Under the pieces are notes generated by a model. The model did not search any database, had not been told where the DNA came from, and saw only the letters and a list, made by a program, of their open reading frames with translations. From contig WQXD01000005.1 of the NCBI GenBank assembly GCA_009785015.1, positions 1 to 39,227 of the forward strand: DNA of 39,227 nt, written 5' to 3'. This stretch comes from Oscillospiraceae bacterium (GTDB lineage: Bacteria > Bacillota_A > Clostridia > Oscillospirales > WRJC01). The translations under genes were made by a program, and so were the position numbers. The number at the start of each line of letters is the position of its first letter. The stretch's first letter is position 1. This document shows positions 25,641-34,077 of this stretch, one piece after another.

Positions 25641-27140
25641 TTATTCGAATTGTTCGGCGAGTTTTTGAATTGCCGCAGCTGCCTTTTGCTCGAGCTTTTC
25701 ATATCCCGAGATGAAATCGCTTTTTCCCCCCGTGACAAGCTCCAGCACGCCTCCGAAATTATACAGCGCGCCCACGTCGATTATGCGGTTGGCAAACAAT
25801 ATATCGAGCATGGCGGACGATTCGTCGTCCCTTGACAGTTTTGTCTTGAGTGTGATTTCATAATATGCGGGGCGCAGGGTATATGCCGATTCTGCGCAAA
25901 GCGCCTCGAGCAGTATCCCCGTTCTTTCGAGGTCGCCGTTTGTGGTGGGGATATACACCGCCCCGTTGTTGAAGACGCTCATTGTGGTGCGGTATTTTTG
26001 CTGCTGCTCGTCGAACTTCGGTATGGGCAGTATGCCGAAGTCCTGCTCCATCCCCCGAAACAACGGCACAAGCGCCATGCTGCCCATATAGAACATTATC
26101 CTTCCGTCGTCAAAGGCGGGGATGATGCCCCCGTAAAACGGGTCGCCCGAAGCCGCTCCGGTCACCCTCGAGGCGTTTATTGCGGATATATCCTTGTCTA
26201 TTTCGACCGCTTTTTCGCGGATCGTCAAAAAACGCTGATTGTTCACCGACAATACGGGCAAATCGTTTTCGTCTTTTTCGGCGATCCGGCAGTCTGCCCC
26301 GATGGTCATGACAAATATATTGTACGGTTCGGTCGCGAAACCGAATTTGTCATCTGTGACGTCATATTTTCCGTCGCCGTTCAAATCGACGGACACGCGT
26401 TTGCTCATTTCGTAGAATTTATCGACGGTCCATTTGCCTTCCTCGACCAATTTGTACGGATCCTCGAGCCCGTAGTCTTTCATGATGTTTTTGTTGAACA
26501 ACAATCCCCATGTGCCGTCCTTGTCGGCTATTATAAGGTCGCCGACGGCGCAAAACAACTTTCCCGCAATTGTGAGCTCGCCCGCGAGGGTTTGGTCCCA
26601 CCAGGGTTTTTCAAAATCGAGGTTCGGCACGGTTTTCAGATCCACGAGCATATTTTTGGCCGAAAGGGTAACAGTTCCGAGTGTCGCCTCGATCATCGCG
26701 TCATAGGGGCAATCCCCGGAAGATATCAGTTTTTGGATGAATACATACGGATTTTCGACCGCTTCCATCGTCACTCTCGCGCCGTATTTATCTTCGATGA
26801 CGGAATTTCTCTTATACACCGCGTCGTTGACCACGTCCCCGTTTTCTTCAGCGGCGAAAATATCTTTCGAGAGGAAGATCATGTGTTTTTCGTTTCGCGT
26901 GAGAAACTTCATTTCATAGCCGTCGAATTTGACCTCGGGCAAATCGGGGTACAGCCGCTCGGTTATATCCTGCGCGCCGCCCTCGGGCGAAGCGGCGGAG
27001 TTTGGGTTTTCGGTTTGGCCCGCTTTTGTTTCGGATTCGTTTTTGCCGCCGGACTTGTCCGCGCTTTGGCAGCAGGGCAGACAAATCAAAGCGGCGCAGA
27101 TAATTGCCGCGGCGAAAAACGCCGATACTGTTTTTTTCAT
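25641..27140 (-). CDS. Orphan extracellular solute-binding lipoprotein (copy 2)
   Basis: 499 residues, with a signal peptide MKKTVSAFFAAAIICAALIC and a lipobox ending at Cys (LPCC), then an acidic low-complexity linker. Shared with the other copies are PWWDQTLAGELTIAGKLFCA, the loop DLNGDGKYDVTDDKFG (from residue 252, EF-hand-like) and LSRDDESSAMLDI. The fold is that of ABC-type solute-binding proteins, with sugars as the likely ligand. No ABC permease or ATPase gene is near it. Start: ATG 27140, because GAGGTG lies 4-9 bases upstream; GTG 27149 would sit on that site. It is divergent from the phosphodiester-glycosidase-family gene, with both promoters in about 90 bp. The stop codon abuts that of the amidohydrolase. 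Confidence 0.8.
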   Translation of the reverse strand: MKKTVSAFFAAAIICAALICLPCCQSADKSGGKNESETKAGQTENPNSAASPEGGAQDITERLYPDLPEVKFDGYEMKFLTRNEKHMIFLSKDIFAAEENGDVVNDAVYKRNSVIEDKYGARVTMEAVENPYVFIQKLISSGDCPYDAMIEATLGTVTLSAKNMLVDLKTVPNLDFEKPWWDQTLAGELTIAGKLFCAVGDLIIADKDGTWGLLFNKNIMKDYGLEDPYKLVEEGKWTVDKFYEMSKRVSVDLNGDGKYDVTDDKFGFATEPYNIFVMTIGADCRIAEKDENDLPVLSVNNQRFLTIREKAVEIDKDISAINASRVTGAASGDPFYGGIIPAFDDGRIMFYMGSMALVPLFRGMEQDFGILPIPKFDEQQQKYRTTMSVFNNGAVYIPTTNGDLERTGILLEALCAESAYTLRPAYYEITLKTKLSRDDESSAMLDILFANRIIDVGALYNFGGVLELVTGGKSDFISGYEKLEQKAAAAIQKLAEQFE

Positions 27141-27176
27141 ATAATTCACCTCACGGATTTTTTGTCGTTTTTATCC

Positions 27177-27205
27177 ATTATACACCATGGCCGGCGATAA
27201 TGCAA
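27177..27205 (-). promoter_or_regulatory. Promoter of solute-binding lipoprotein copy 2
   Basis: On the minus strand, TTGCAT (27205-27200) and TATAAT (27182-27177) are 17 bp apart, 37 bp from ATG 27140. Confidence 0.7.
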
Positions 27206-27235
27206 GCTGAATCCCGATGTTCGCGAAAAAACATC

Positions 27236-27264
27236 TTGACAAACAGCTTCGGGCAACCTATAAT
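27236..27264 (+). promoter_or_regulatory. Consensus promoter of the phosphodiester-glycosidase-family gene
   Basis: TTGACA (27236-27241), 17 bp, TATAAT (27259-27264), both hexamers perfect. It is 65 bp upstream of ATG 27329. Confidence 0.8.
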
Positions 27265-27328
27265 ATATAATTGGAAGGGAAATACGGCAGAGATTGGGGG
27301 CGACCCGAGTTTGAAGTCAGGTAAATTC

Positions 27329-28225
27329 ATGACGTTTTACAGTCATTTCCGCAGTACGCCCATAAAAAAATTATTGCTGCTGTTTTTTGTATTATTTCTT
27401 TTGACCGGCTGCGAATCCGCCAAGGAAGACGGCGCGGGCTGTATTTTATTCGAGCAGGATGATTTCACAATAATAAAGACCAAAGCGGAGAATATAAAGC
27501 CCGAAACGATACGCAGCCCCATATGTTCGGATTATATAAGGGATCTGGGCTATTACGGCATCAACGCGGGCTTTTTCAATACAATTTACCGCGAAAAAAA
27601 GCCCGCCGACGATGAGTTTGTCAGCGTATCGATTTCATGGAGCAAAGACGACGCAGAAAAGGGGCTGGAAGTGTGCGAATTCAGCATAAGGGATCCGGAG
27701 AGAGTCGCGCTCGGAGAGGGCCCGTATATAGCCAGAGGCACTTTGTTTTTATGCATAAACGACGAGGCGAAATATGAAGCCGGCGTGATAACTGCGGAAA
27801 GCTGCGGCGATGTCAGGGCGCAGAGGGGCGACGACTGCGATTACATATACATGATAGGCGGGGGGAATTTCTATTTGGGCGATTATCCCGGAGCGGAAAG
27901 TTGGGAAAAGTGGAAAAACGAAAAATATCTCGAAGAGGGGCCTCTCGTGATAGAAAACACCAAAACCGGCCGCAGCGGGATCGGAATAAAAAATGAAAAC
28001 GGGATCTGGTATGTATATCTCGTTTGTTCGGGGACAAACGGGCGGGAAATACCGAAAACATTGGAGGAGTTAAGGGCGCTGTTTGTATGGCTGGAATGCT
28101 CTGAGGCTATATATTTGGACGGTGCGGGATCCTCACAGATGAGATTCGCATACGGCGGCGAACTGACGGAAAAGCCCGGCGATAACCGTTATATATGGGC
28201 TATGGTCAGATTATTGGATGATTAA
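27329..28225 (+). CDS. Phosphodiester glycosidase (NAGPA-type) family lipoprotein
   Basis: A lipoprotein of 298 residues (hydrophobic PIKKLLLLFFVLFLLTGC with the lipid-attached Cys at residue 28) belonging to the phosphodiester glycosidase family (PF09992). YYGINAGFFN and LDGAGSSQMRFAYGG are the hallmarks, comparable to the AINGGFF and DGGGSSTM of the family. Members cleave N-acetylglucosamine-1-phosphodiester type bonds, and bacterial ones are thought to act on cell-wall glycopolymers or exopolysaccharide. Here it would act at the outer membrane surface of a Gram-positive cell. The start has only a weak site (CAGG, 5-8 bases upstream). TTG 27311 is an alternative that would add six residues. 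The divergent neighbour is a solute-binding lipoprotein. Confidence 0.75.
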   Translation: MTFYSHFRSTPIKKLLLLFFVLFLLTGCESAKEDGAGCILFEQDDFTIIKTKAENIKPETIRSPICSDYIRDLGYYGINAGFFNTIYREKKPADDEFVSVSISWSKDDAEKGLEVCEFSIRDPERVALGEGPYIARGTLFLCINDEAKYEAGVITAESCGDVRAQRGDDCDYIYMIGGGNFYLGDYPGAESWEKWKNEKYLEEGPLVIENTKTGRSGIGIKNENGIWYVYLVCSGTNGREIPKTLEELRALFVWLECSEAIYLDGAGSSQMRFAYGGELTEKPGDNRYIWAMVRLLDD

Positions 28226-28291
28226 TAAAGCTCCCCCATTAATAATTATTACACACAAGATTCATTATGCTCATTCAATCAGCACTCCTAT

Positions 28292-29350
28292 CTATTCTGT
28301 GCTTCGCATAGTAAAAATTACGACTTCCGGCCGCGCAAATATCCTCGGCACAGTATAATAATCACCGATACCGTTGCTCGTATACACGGGAACGCCATCC
28401 GGTGAAACGGAAAACCCGTTTGCGAAACGCATACCGTAGCTTGTTATGCTGCCGCGAAGCAAATACAGCGGGATACCGAATAATGTAATCTGCCCGTTGT
28501 GGGTATGTCCCGAAAGAATCAAATCAACACCCACAGTAGACTGCACCATCGAAACATCGGGGTTGTGCGATATAAGTAAAACAAAATCATCTTTGTCCGC
28601 GTTTGTTATTGCCATTTCTATGTCCGGGTTGCGGTTCCACATATCATGCACACCCGCTATATAAAACCCCTCTCGCACCCAGAAACCGTTGTTGTCAAGC
28701 GGATTTATTCCGTATTGTTCCATTACCGCAAAAACCCGCTTGTAATCGTCGTGGTTTCCCTCTGCGCCAAAAATACCGTCTGTTGTTATTGTTTGGGCAA
28801 TTTCTTTCACAGTCCCTTGATAGTGTTCGCCGCCCATAGAGAAGTCCCCGCCTAAAAGCAGTAAATCCAAATTTCTTTTGTTTAATTCCGTGATAACTTT
28901 TTTCATGTTTTCATGCCGTATGGTGTGCATATCCGTTATAAAAGCAATCCGGTAGCCGTCTAAATCGGACGGCCAGGTTTCGGAGCGGAATTCAATTTCG
29001 GTATAATGAATCATTTTATCGAGGGTAAGCCCGTGGGCAATATGCACCGCAGGAATAAGCGCGATGATTAAACCGAACGACATTGCAATTCTAAACTTAA
29101 TTTTTTTTGTTTTATGCCTTGCAAGGCACATCCCAAGAACAGCCCCGATTCCGCCAAATACCAAAGTAAAAAACATAAGTGTGTTTTCACTTATACGCCA
29201 TTTGCTTTTTTCGGCTTTTCGTTTATCAATTACATAAAGGAAAAAGGCTATTAAATTCATCAGAATAAAGAATACAGAAAACAATTCTAAAATTCCGAAA
29301 CGAATAATCCAACCAGTTATGATTCTCAATTCTGATAACACTCCCTTCAC
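28292..29350 (-). CDS. DUF1294-metallophosphoesterase fusion membrane protein
   Basis: 352 residues in two parts. Residues about 20-105 form a DUF1294-type membrane region: FFLYVIDKRKAEKSKWRISE followed by GGIGAVLGMCLARHKTKKIK. Residues about 125-352 form a calcineurin-like metallophosphoesterase of the YkuE/YaeI type. All metal motifs are present: ITDMH, GGDFS, EGNHDD, SHNPD and SGHTHNGQ. Such enzymes hydrolyse phosphodiesters, some on membrane lipids. Start: GTG 29350 is the longest choice; an in-frame GTG at 29341 or TTG near 29329 would also have purine-rich sequence before it. The DNA is clearly AT-richer than neighbouring genes, which could indicate transfer. The gene follows the acyl-CoA synthetase by 62 bp on the same strand. 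Confidence 0.75.
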   Translation of the reverse strand: MKGVLSELRIITGWIIRFGILELFSVFFILMNLIAFFLYVIDKRKAEKSKWRISENTLMFFTLVFGGIGAVLGMCLARHKTKKIKFRIAMSFGLIIALIPAVHIAHGLTLDKMIHYTEIEFRSETWPSDLDGYRIAFITDMHTIRHENMKKVITELNKRNLDLLLLGGDFSMGGEHYQGTVKEIAQTITTDGIFGAEGNHDDYKRVFAVMEQYGINPLDNNGFWVREGFYIAGVHDMWNRNPDIEMAITNADKDDFVLLISHNPDVSMVQSTVGVDLILSGHTHNGQITLFGIPLYLLRGSITSYGMRFANGFSVSPDGVPVYTSNGIGDYYTVPRIFARPEVVIFTMRSTE

Positions 29351-29412
29351 CTTGTTTTCCGTTTATCCGAAAACTTCACAAGCCGCGACGACGCGCAGCA
29401 TATCCTCGTCTA

Positions 29413-31140
29413 TTAATTAAGCAGGTTTCTTTTTATTTTTTTTGACGCGGTTTTTTCGAATTCTTCCCGGCGCACCTCGATTTTCGTTATTTTTTTATAC
29501 GAGGGCAGCTGCCTGTTTATTTTCTCCGCTTTTTCCGTTATGTATTTTTCGATTTCGCCGAAATCTTTGCCCTCGAACCGCTCGAAATCCGGGACGATCA
29601 GAGCCGTTATGTTGTCCTCGCCGCCTTTGCTTCGCGAAATTACCGCGCACTCTTTGATTTCCGCGATATTTTGCAGATATTCTTCGATTTCTTCGGGATA
29701 GACATTCTTGCCGTTGTTGAGTATTATCACATTTTTTTTGCGTCCCGTTATGTAAAGACAGTTGTCCGAATCGATATATCCCACATCGCCCGTTTTGTAA
29801 AAGCCGTCCTCCGTGAAAACTTCGCGGGTCGCTTTTTCATCGCCGAGATAACCGAGCATCACATTGTCGCCCCTGACTAAGATTTCTCCGTGCCCGTTTT
29901 CGTTTTTTTTGTCTATTTTCACTTCATTTGAAAATATGGGATGCCCGACCGAACCAACCTTTTTCATGTGCATATCCGCGGGAACGACGGATATCAGCGG
30001 GGCGCATTCCGTCGTGCCGTAGCCCTGGCAGATTTTTATGCCGAAATTATCCAGGGTTGTCACATGCGCCGGATTGAGGGGCGCCCCCCCGCAGATTATC
30101 AGCTCCAGCCGCCCGCCGAAAGCGCCCAGGACTTCCTTGAACAGTTTGCGCCGCAGGTCTATACGCACCAATCTGAGCATATTGCTGAGTTTTATCGCGA
30201 TTTTGACGATCTTGCGCTTGCCTTTCTTGTCGATCTCATCCCATATTTTTTTTACCATGTTGTCGATAAACAAAGGCACCAAAACCAATTTTGTGGGCTT
30301 GTAAAACTGAAAATTGCGCAGCACCAATTTAAGCGATTCGTTGCGGCATATATTTACGCCCAGCGAATAAGTCGCAAAAAAGCTGCAAGTCGTCTCATAG
30401 GTGTGGTGCGCCGGCAAAACGGCGACAAGCGTGTCGCTTGAGTCAAAATCGACGGAACAGGCGGCGCAGTAAGCATTCGACGCTATATTTTTGTGGGATA
30501 GCATGACCGCTTTGCTTGTGCCCGTCGTCCCCGACGTGAATAAATACGCGCAGGCTTTTTCGCGGTCTATTTTGACGTCCGTAAAAGCCGTGCATTTGTT
30601 TTTTATCAGCGTTCTGCCGGCGTCTATGAGGCTCTGCCAGGACAGTATATTGTGCGCCGTATGTTCCGGCCGGCTTGGTCCGTTTTTCAAATCCATGTTT
30701 ATGAAAAACTTCGCCTCTTTTTTTTCGCCGTTTTTCGCGTAGCCCTCTATCAGCTCGGCGAACGCTTCGGAATAAATCACGCAGGACGCCTTCGCTCTTT
30801 CGATAAAACTGATTATCTGATCCGGCATGACTTCCCTGTCGATGGGCGCGATTATTCCGTTGCCGTTGACTGCGGCGAGATATGAGACTATCCATTCATA
30901 GCGGGTTTCCGAGAGAAGCGCTATGTTTTTGCCCATGATTCCGAGCTCATAGAAAGCCGTGCCCAAACTGTTTATGTAACCGTGCATCTGATTAAACGAG
31001 ATATTATGCACGGTTTCGTTTTCTTTGTATGTAAAGTAGGCCTTGTCGCCGTACTTTCTTTTGGATTGTTCCGTCAACTGTTTCAGATCGCCGAATTCTT
31101 CGAGTTTGTCCCTTACAAATGTTTTCGGAAATGCGTACAT
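29413..31140 (-). CDS. AMP-binding acyl-CoA synthetase (long-chain type)
   Basis: 575 residues of the ANL adenylating superfamily. It activates a carboxylate with ATP to an acyl-AMP and then probably a CoA ester. Motifs in order: P-loop YLFTSGTTGTSKAVMLSHKN (about 195-215), GYGTTECAPLIS (adenine/ligand region), TGDVGYIDSDNCLYITGRKK, and the C-terminal Lys region FEKTASKKIKRN. The N-terminal MYAFPKTFVRDKLEEFGDLK resembles long-chain fatty-acid CoA ligases. Start: ATG 31140 behind GGGGGGAAAAT, preferred over the longer frame starting near 31173, which overlaps the upstream gene. It follows the amidohydrolase by 29 bp, in an apparent minus-strand operon. The carboxylate used is unknown. Confidence 0.85.
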   Translation of the reverse strand: MYAFPKTFVRDKLEEFGDLKQLTEQSKRKYGDKAYFTYKENETVHNISFNQMHGYINSLGTAFYELGIMGKNIALLSETRYEWIVSYLAAVNGNGIIAPIDREVMPDQIISFIERAKASCVIYSEAFAELIEGYAKNGEKKEAKFFINMDLKNGPSRPEHTAHNILSWQSLIDAGRTLIKNKCTAFTDVKIDREKACAYLFTSGTTGTSKAVMLSHKNIASNAYCAACSVDFDSSDTLVAVLPAHHTYETTCSFFATYSLGVNICRNESLKLVLRNFQFYKPTKLVLVPLFIDNMVKKIWDEIDKKGKRKIVKIAIKLSNMLRLVRIDLRRKLFKEVLGAFGGRLELIICGGAPLNPAHVTTLDNFGIKICQGYGTTECAPLISVVPADMHMKKVGSVGHPIFSNEVKIDKKNENGHGEILVRGDNVMLGYLGDEKATREVFTEDGFYKTGDVGYIDSDNCLYITGRKKNVIILNNGKNVYPEEIEEYLQNIAEIKECAVISRSKGGEDNITALIVPDFERFEGKDFGEIEKYITEKAEKINRQLPSYKKITKIEVRREEFEKTASKKIKRNLLN

Positions 31141-31169
31141 TATTTTCCCCCCTGTTATTTTATTTCGCA

Positions 31170-32042
31170 TCAAACGCCGAGCAGCCGCGCGGCGTTTTTT
31201 TGCGCTATCTTTTCAAACGCGCCGGAGGAAATCTCCCCCGATGCTTTAAAATCCTGCAAAAGCCGCGCCGTCGGATATGAATTGTTTTTTGCGCATATGT
31301 CCGTGCCGAACATCAGCTTGTCTTGAAATTCATTCAAGAAATCCGCGGCATGGCCCAAATCGCGGGTCAGCGCGTTGGCTCCGCTGCCCGCCGACAGCTC
31401 CGCCGTCAAGTTTGGGTACTGCCGCATCAGCTGCGGGACGCGCCCCTGTTTTTCGACGGGGTAGCTCGGATAGCCGAAGCGGTCTTCGGGGTTTCGCAGA
31501 ACCGATATTTCGGCCCAGAACGCCGGCCCGTGCCCCACAAACAGCAAATCGGGGAACTTTTCGAGGCAGGCTTCGAGCTGCGGCATACCGGGGTCGTCGT
31601 ATATGCCGTATCCGTGATTAGATCTTCCCGTCATGTCGAAAATCAGCGGAAATTTTGCCTCCTGCACGTGATGCAGCAGATTTTGCATACGCGCGTCAAG
31701 CCACCCCAGATTCGGCAGAACTTCTCCGATCCCCATGCATCCCGATTGCCTGTAATATTCCAGCAGGCGGCCGATGGGCGCATCGGAGGAGTTGGTGTAT
31801 ACGCGAGGGTCGATATTGCAGTAGGGCACAAAGCGCCCGTTTGAATTTCGGGCTATCTCTATTATTTCGCCCACGGACTGCGGCACATACACCTCCGGGC
31901 TGACGAGCGGCAGAAGTATCGCCCTCTCTATGCCGATTTCGTCGTGCTTTTTTACAAGGTCACCGAGGGAAATAAACAGCATTTCCCCGTTTTCGGCGGG
32001 ATATTGGTATTTATACACATGGGCGTGCACATCAAAAAACAT
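31170..32042 (-). CDS. Amidohydrolase-family protein, paralogue of the one at 24756
   Basis: 290 residues, an Amidohydro_2-type TIM barrel. MFFDVHAHVY has the HxH metal motif (His6, His8), VGHGPAFWAEISV the barrel His, GSGANALTRDLGHA the shared paralogue signature, and LMFGTDICAKNN the late Asp. Similarity to the protein at 24756-25640 is evident over its length. Start: ATG 32042 behind GGGAGGGAT. It follows dppA by 3 bp, so translation may be coupled. The reaction is unknown; being next to a D-aminopeptidase, a role in peptide or amide breakdown is possible. Confidence 0.78.
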   Translation of the reverse strand: MFFDVHAHVYKYQYPAENGEMLFISLGDLVKKHDEIGIERAILLPLVSPEVYVPQSVGEIIEIARNSNGRFVPYCNIDPRVYTNSSDAPIGRLLEYYRQSGCMGIGEVLPNLGWLDARMQNLLHHVQEAKFPLIFDMTGRSNHGYGIYDDPGMPQLEACLEKFPDLLFVGHGPAFWAEISVLRNPEDRFGYPSYPVEKQGRVPQLMRQYPNLTAELSAGSGANALTRDLGHAADFLNEFQDKLMFGTDICAKNNSYPTARLLQDFKASGEISSGAFEKIAQKNAARLLGV

Positions 32043-32045
32043 ACT

Positions 32046-32861
32046 TTATCCCTCCCGGGCGGGCATACCGTACATGGCGACGATGTCAGAATCGTGCCCG
32101 CGCGTTATTTTACGCGGCGGGGTACCGCCGTCCGCCCGAAACCAGGTTTCGATCACATAAGGCGGATCCAATCGCAGGGGCGGATATTTCGCGCGGTCCG
32201 CCGCGAAATCCGAAAGCGCCCTCTCCGCCGTTTCGCGGATGAGCTCCCTCGCGCGTTTGGGGTGCATGTGCACCGCGCCGAGAGAATTGTTGCCGTAGGC
32301 CTGCGTGCCGAGATTTTCGCCGCCGTTTGTATTCACACCGTATTTTACCTCGGCGGTGCGGATATGCGGGATCAGCGCTTTCGCCTCAGCGGCAAACGCC
32401 CTGTCGCCCGAGCCGAAAATCGCCGCCGCCCCGTAGAATCCGCCGATTGCGGCGCATTCGCCGAACTCGCCCATCGATATCCCGTTGATTTTGTTTTCCT
32501 GCACGTTCTGCGAACCGGTGTGGGCGATATGCGCTTCCAAAGTCCCCGCTTTCGCGTGCTGTCCCACCCAGGCGAGAGCGTCGAAGTTGCCGTTCAATCC
32601 GAATTGATGGTATACGCCCCACCCCCGCGAGAGCAGCGCGCGTTCATCCAGCAGCCACGGGTCGATTCCCCCTGCCCCGTGCCCGTCAATTACGACGATT
32701 TCCGTCGCCCCGGCGGCGTAAAAACCCTCTATGGCCGCATTTGTCTCCTCGGTGAGAAACTTCTTGCCGCATTCGTAATAGCGCCCTTCGGGCAGAACCC
32801 AGTCGTCGCGGTTCATAACGCCCGCGACCCCCTCCATATCGGTCATGACCGCGATTTTCAT
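32046..32861 (-). CDS. dppA: M55-family D-aminopeptidase (DppA-like)
   Basis: The 271-residue protein belongs to peptidase family M55, zinc aminopeptidases cleaving D-alanyl peptides. Bacillus DppA uses D8, E10, H60, H104 and E133. Here Asp8 and Glu10 lie in MTDMEGVAGV, His61 in VIDGHGAGG, a His in the EAHIAHTG segment and a Glu in MGEFGE, so the metal site appears intact. It probably recycles D-amino acids from wall peptides in the cytoplasm. The symbol reflects family membership only. Start: ATG 32861 behind AAGGAAGG. It follows potD by 22 bp and precedes the amidohydrolase by 3 bp, an unusual partner for a polyamine transporter. Confidence 0.85.
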   Translation of the reverse strand: MKIAVMTDMEGVAGVMNRDDWVLPEGRYYECGKKFLTEETNAAIEGFYAAGATEIVVIDGHGAGGIDPWLLDERALLSRGWGVYHQFGLNGNFDALAWVGQHAKAGTLEAHIAHTGSQNVQENKINGISMGEFGECAAIGGFYGAAAIFGSGDRAFAAEAKALIPHIRTAEVKYGVNTNGGENLGTQAYGNNSLGAVHMHPKRARELIRETAERALSDFAADRAKYPPLRLDPPYVIETWFRADGGTPPRKITRGHDSDIVAMYGMPAREG

Positions 32862-32883
32862 ATAAAAATCCTTCCTTAATACA

Positions 32884-34071
32884 TCAATACATCCTGCTTT
32901 TCTTTTTCTTGCTTCTGCCCACTATGATGATGACCACGCACAAAACCACCAAAACCGCGATAATCGCCGGGAACAACAATATGTTGTCGCTCGACGAACC
33001 CCTGATTTCGGTCCATAAATCGTCGATTTTCCTGTTTACTTCATCGGGGAGGTTTATAAACATCTCCGTTTTGGACAGGACTTCGGGGCCGGGATATGTT
33101 ATTTCGTTGTTTTTCAATTCTTCGTCGAGTATCTCATATGCTGCCAGGTTCGGGCTGGAATATCCGATAAATTCGCTGTTTGCCGCCGCTATTTCCGCCT
33201 CGCACATGAAATTTATGAATTTTTCCGCGGCTTCTTTGTTTTTGGCGCCTTTGGGGATGCACATCGAATCCACAAACAGGTTTGTGCCCTCAACCGGATA
33301 AACCGCTTCAAGATCCGGATTGTCGTCCATCATCGTCAGGGCGTCGCCCGCGTAATAGGGGGCGATGTACGCTTCCCCGTTGCCCATTTTGTTGAATATC
33401 TCGTCCATGTAATACCCCTGCAGCACTTCCTTTTGCTTTTTGAGTTCTTCGGCGGCCTTTTCGAGCTCGCCGAAATCGGTGGTGTTGAGCGAAAACCCGA
33501 GCTTTTTGAGCGCGATGCCGAAGGCGTCCCGCGAATTGTGGAACATGATGATCTTGCCCTTGTAGTCCTCATCCCAGAGGATATTCCAGCTGTCCACGGT
33601 TTTTGTGACATATTTCGCGTTGTATATAAGCACCACCGTGCCCCAGGTGTAGGGAACCGAATATTCGTTTTCCGGGTCAAAATCCAGGTTTTTGTACTCT
33701 TCCATTATATTGCCGTAATTGGGCACGTTGCCGAAATCTATTTTTTCGAGCATGCCCTCCTTGATGAGCCGGCTTATCATGTAGTCCGAGGGGATTATTA
33801 CGTCGTAGTTGGCCCCTCCGCCTTTTAATTTGGAATACAGCTCCTCGTTTGTGGCGTATGTGGTGTAATTCACCTTTATCCCGGTTTTCGCTTCAAACTC
33901 CCGCAAAACGTCGGTCGTCCCCGAGGCGTCTGAGATGTATTCCCCCCAGTTGTAGACGTTTACGACCTGCCTGTCGCCCTTTGAGCATGAAGACAGGGCG
34001 CACATCGGCGCGAGTACGGCGACAAACAGCGCCGCAGCCAGAATTTTTGATATGATTTTGTTTTTTGCCAT
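32884..34071 (-). CDS. potD: Polyamine-binding lipoprotein PotD with C-terminal TM segment
   Basis: This 395-residue protein is the spermidine/putrescine-binding component of the Pot ABC transporter. It has a signal peptide and lipobox (residues 1-29, ALSSC), NVYNWGEYI at the start of the mature protein, FEAKTGIKVNYTTYATNEEL and NYDVIIPSDYMISRLIKEGM, all typical PotD. The odd feature is a hydrophobic segment near the C-terminus (about 363-385, LLFPAIIAVLVVLCVVIIIV) followed by RSKKKKSRMY. That looks like a stop-transfer anchor. PotD proteins normally lack one, so this protein may be tethered twice. Start: ATG 34071, with TAAAATGG just upstream and GGAGGGT overlapping the end of potC. It is last of potABCD. 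Confidence 0.9.
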   Translation of the reverse strand: MAKNKIISKILAAALFVAVLAPMCALSSCSKGDRQVVNVYNWGEYISDASGTTDVLREFEAKTGIKVNYTTYATNEELYSKLKGGGANYDVIIPSDYMISRLIKEGMLEKIDFGNVPNYGNIMEEYKNLDFDPENEYSVPYTWGTVVLIYNAKYVTKTVDSWNILWDEDYKGKIIMFHNSRDAFGIALKKLGFSLNTTDFGELEKAAEELKKQKEVLQGYYMDEIFNKMGNGEAYIAPYYAGDALTMMDDNPDLEAVYPVEGTNLFVDSMCIPKGAKNKEAAEKFINFMCEAEIAAANSEFIGYSSPNLAAYEILDEELKNNEITYPGPEVLSKTEMFINLPDEVNRKIDDLWTEIRGSSSDNILLFPAIIAVLVVLCVVIIIVGRSKKKKSRMY

Positions 34072-34077
34072 TTTATT

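Noticed and set aside
25998..27200. 400-codon plus-strand frame
   Set aside because: Antisense to the lipoprotein at 25641-27140, which has a signal peptide, a promoter and family motifs.
31944..32879. 311-codon plus-strand frame
   Set aside because: Antisense to dppA and the start of the amidohydrolase; no ribosome binding site and no family motif.
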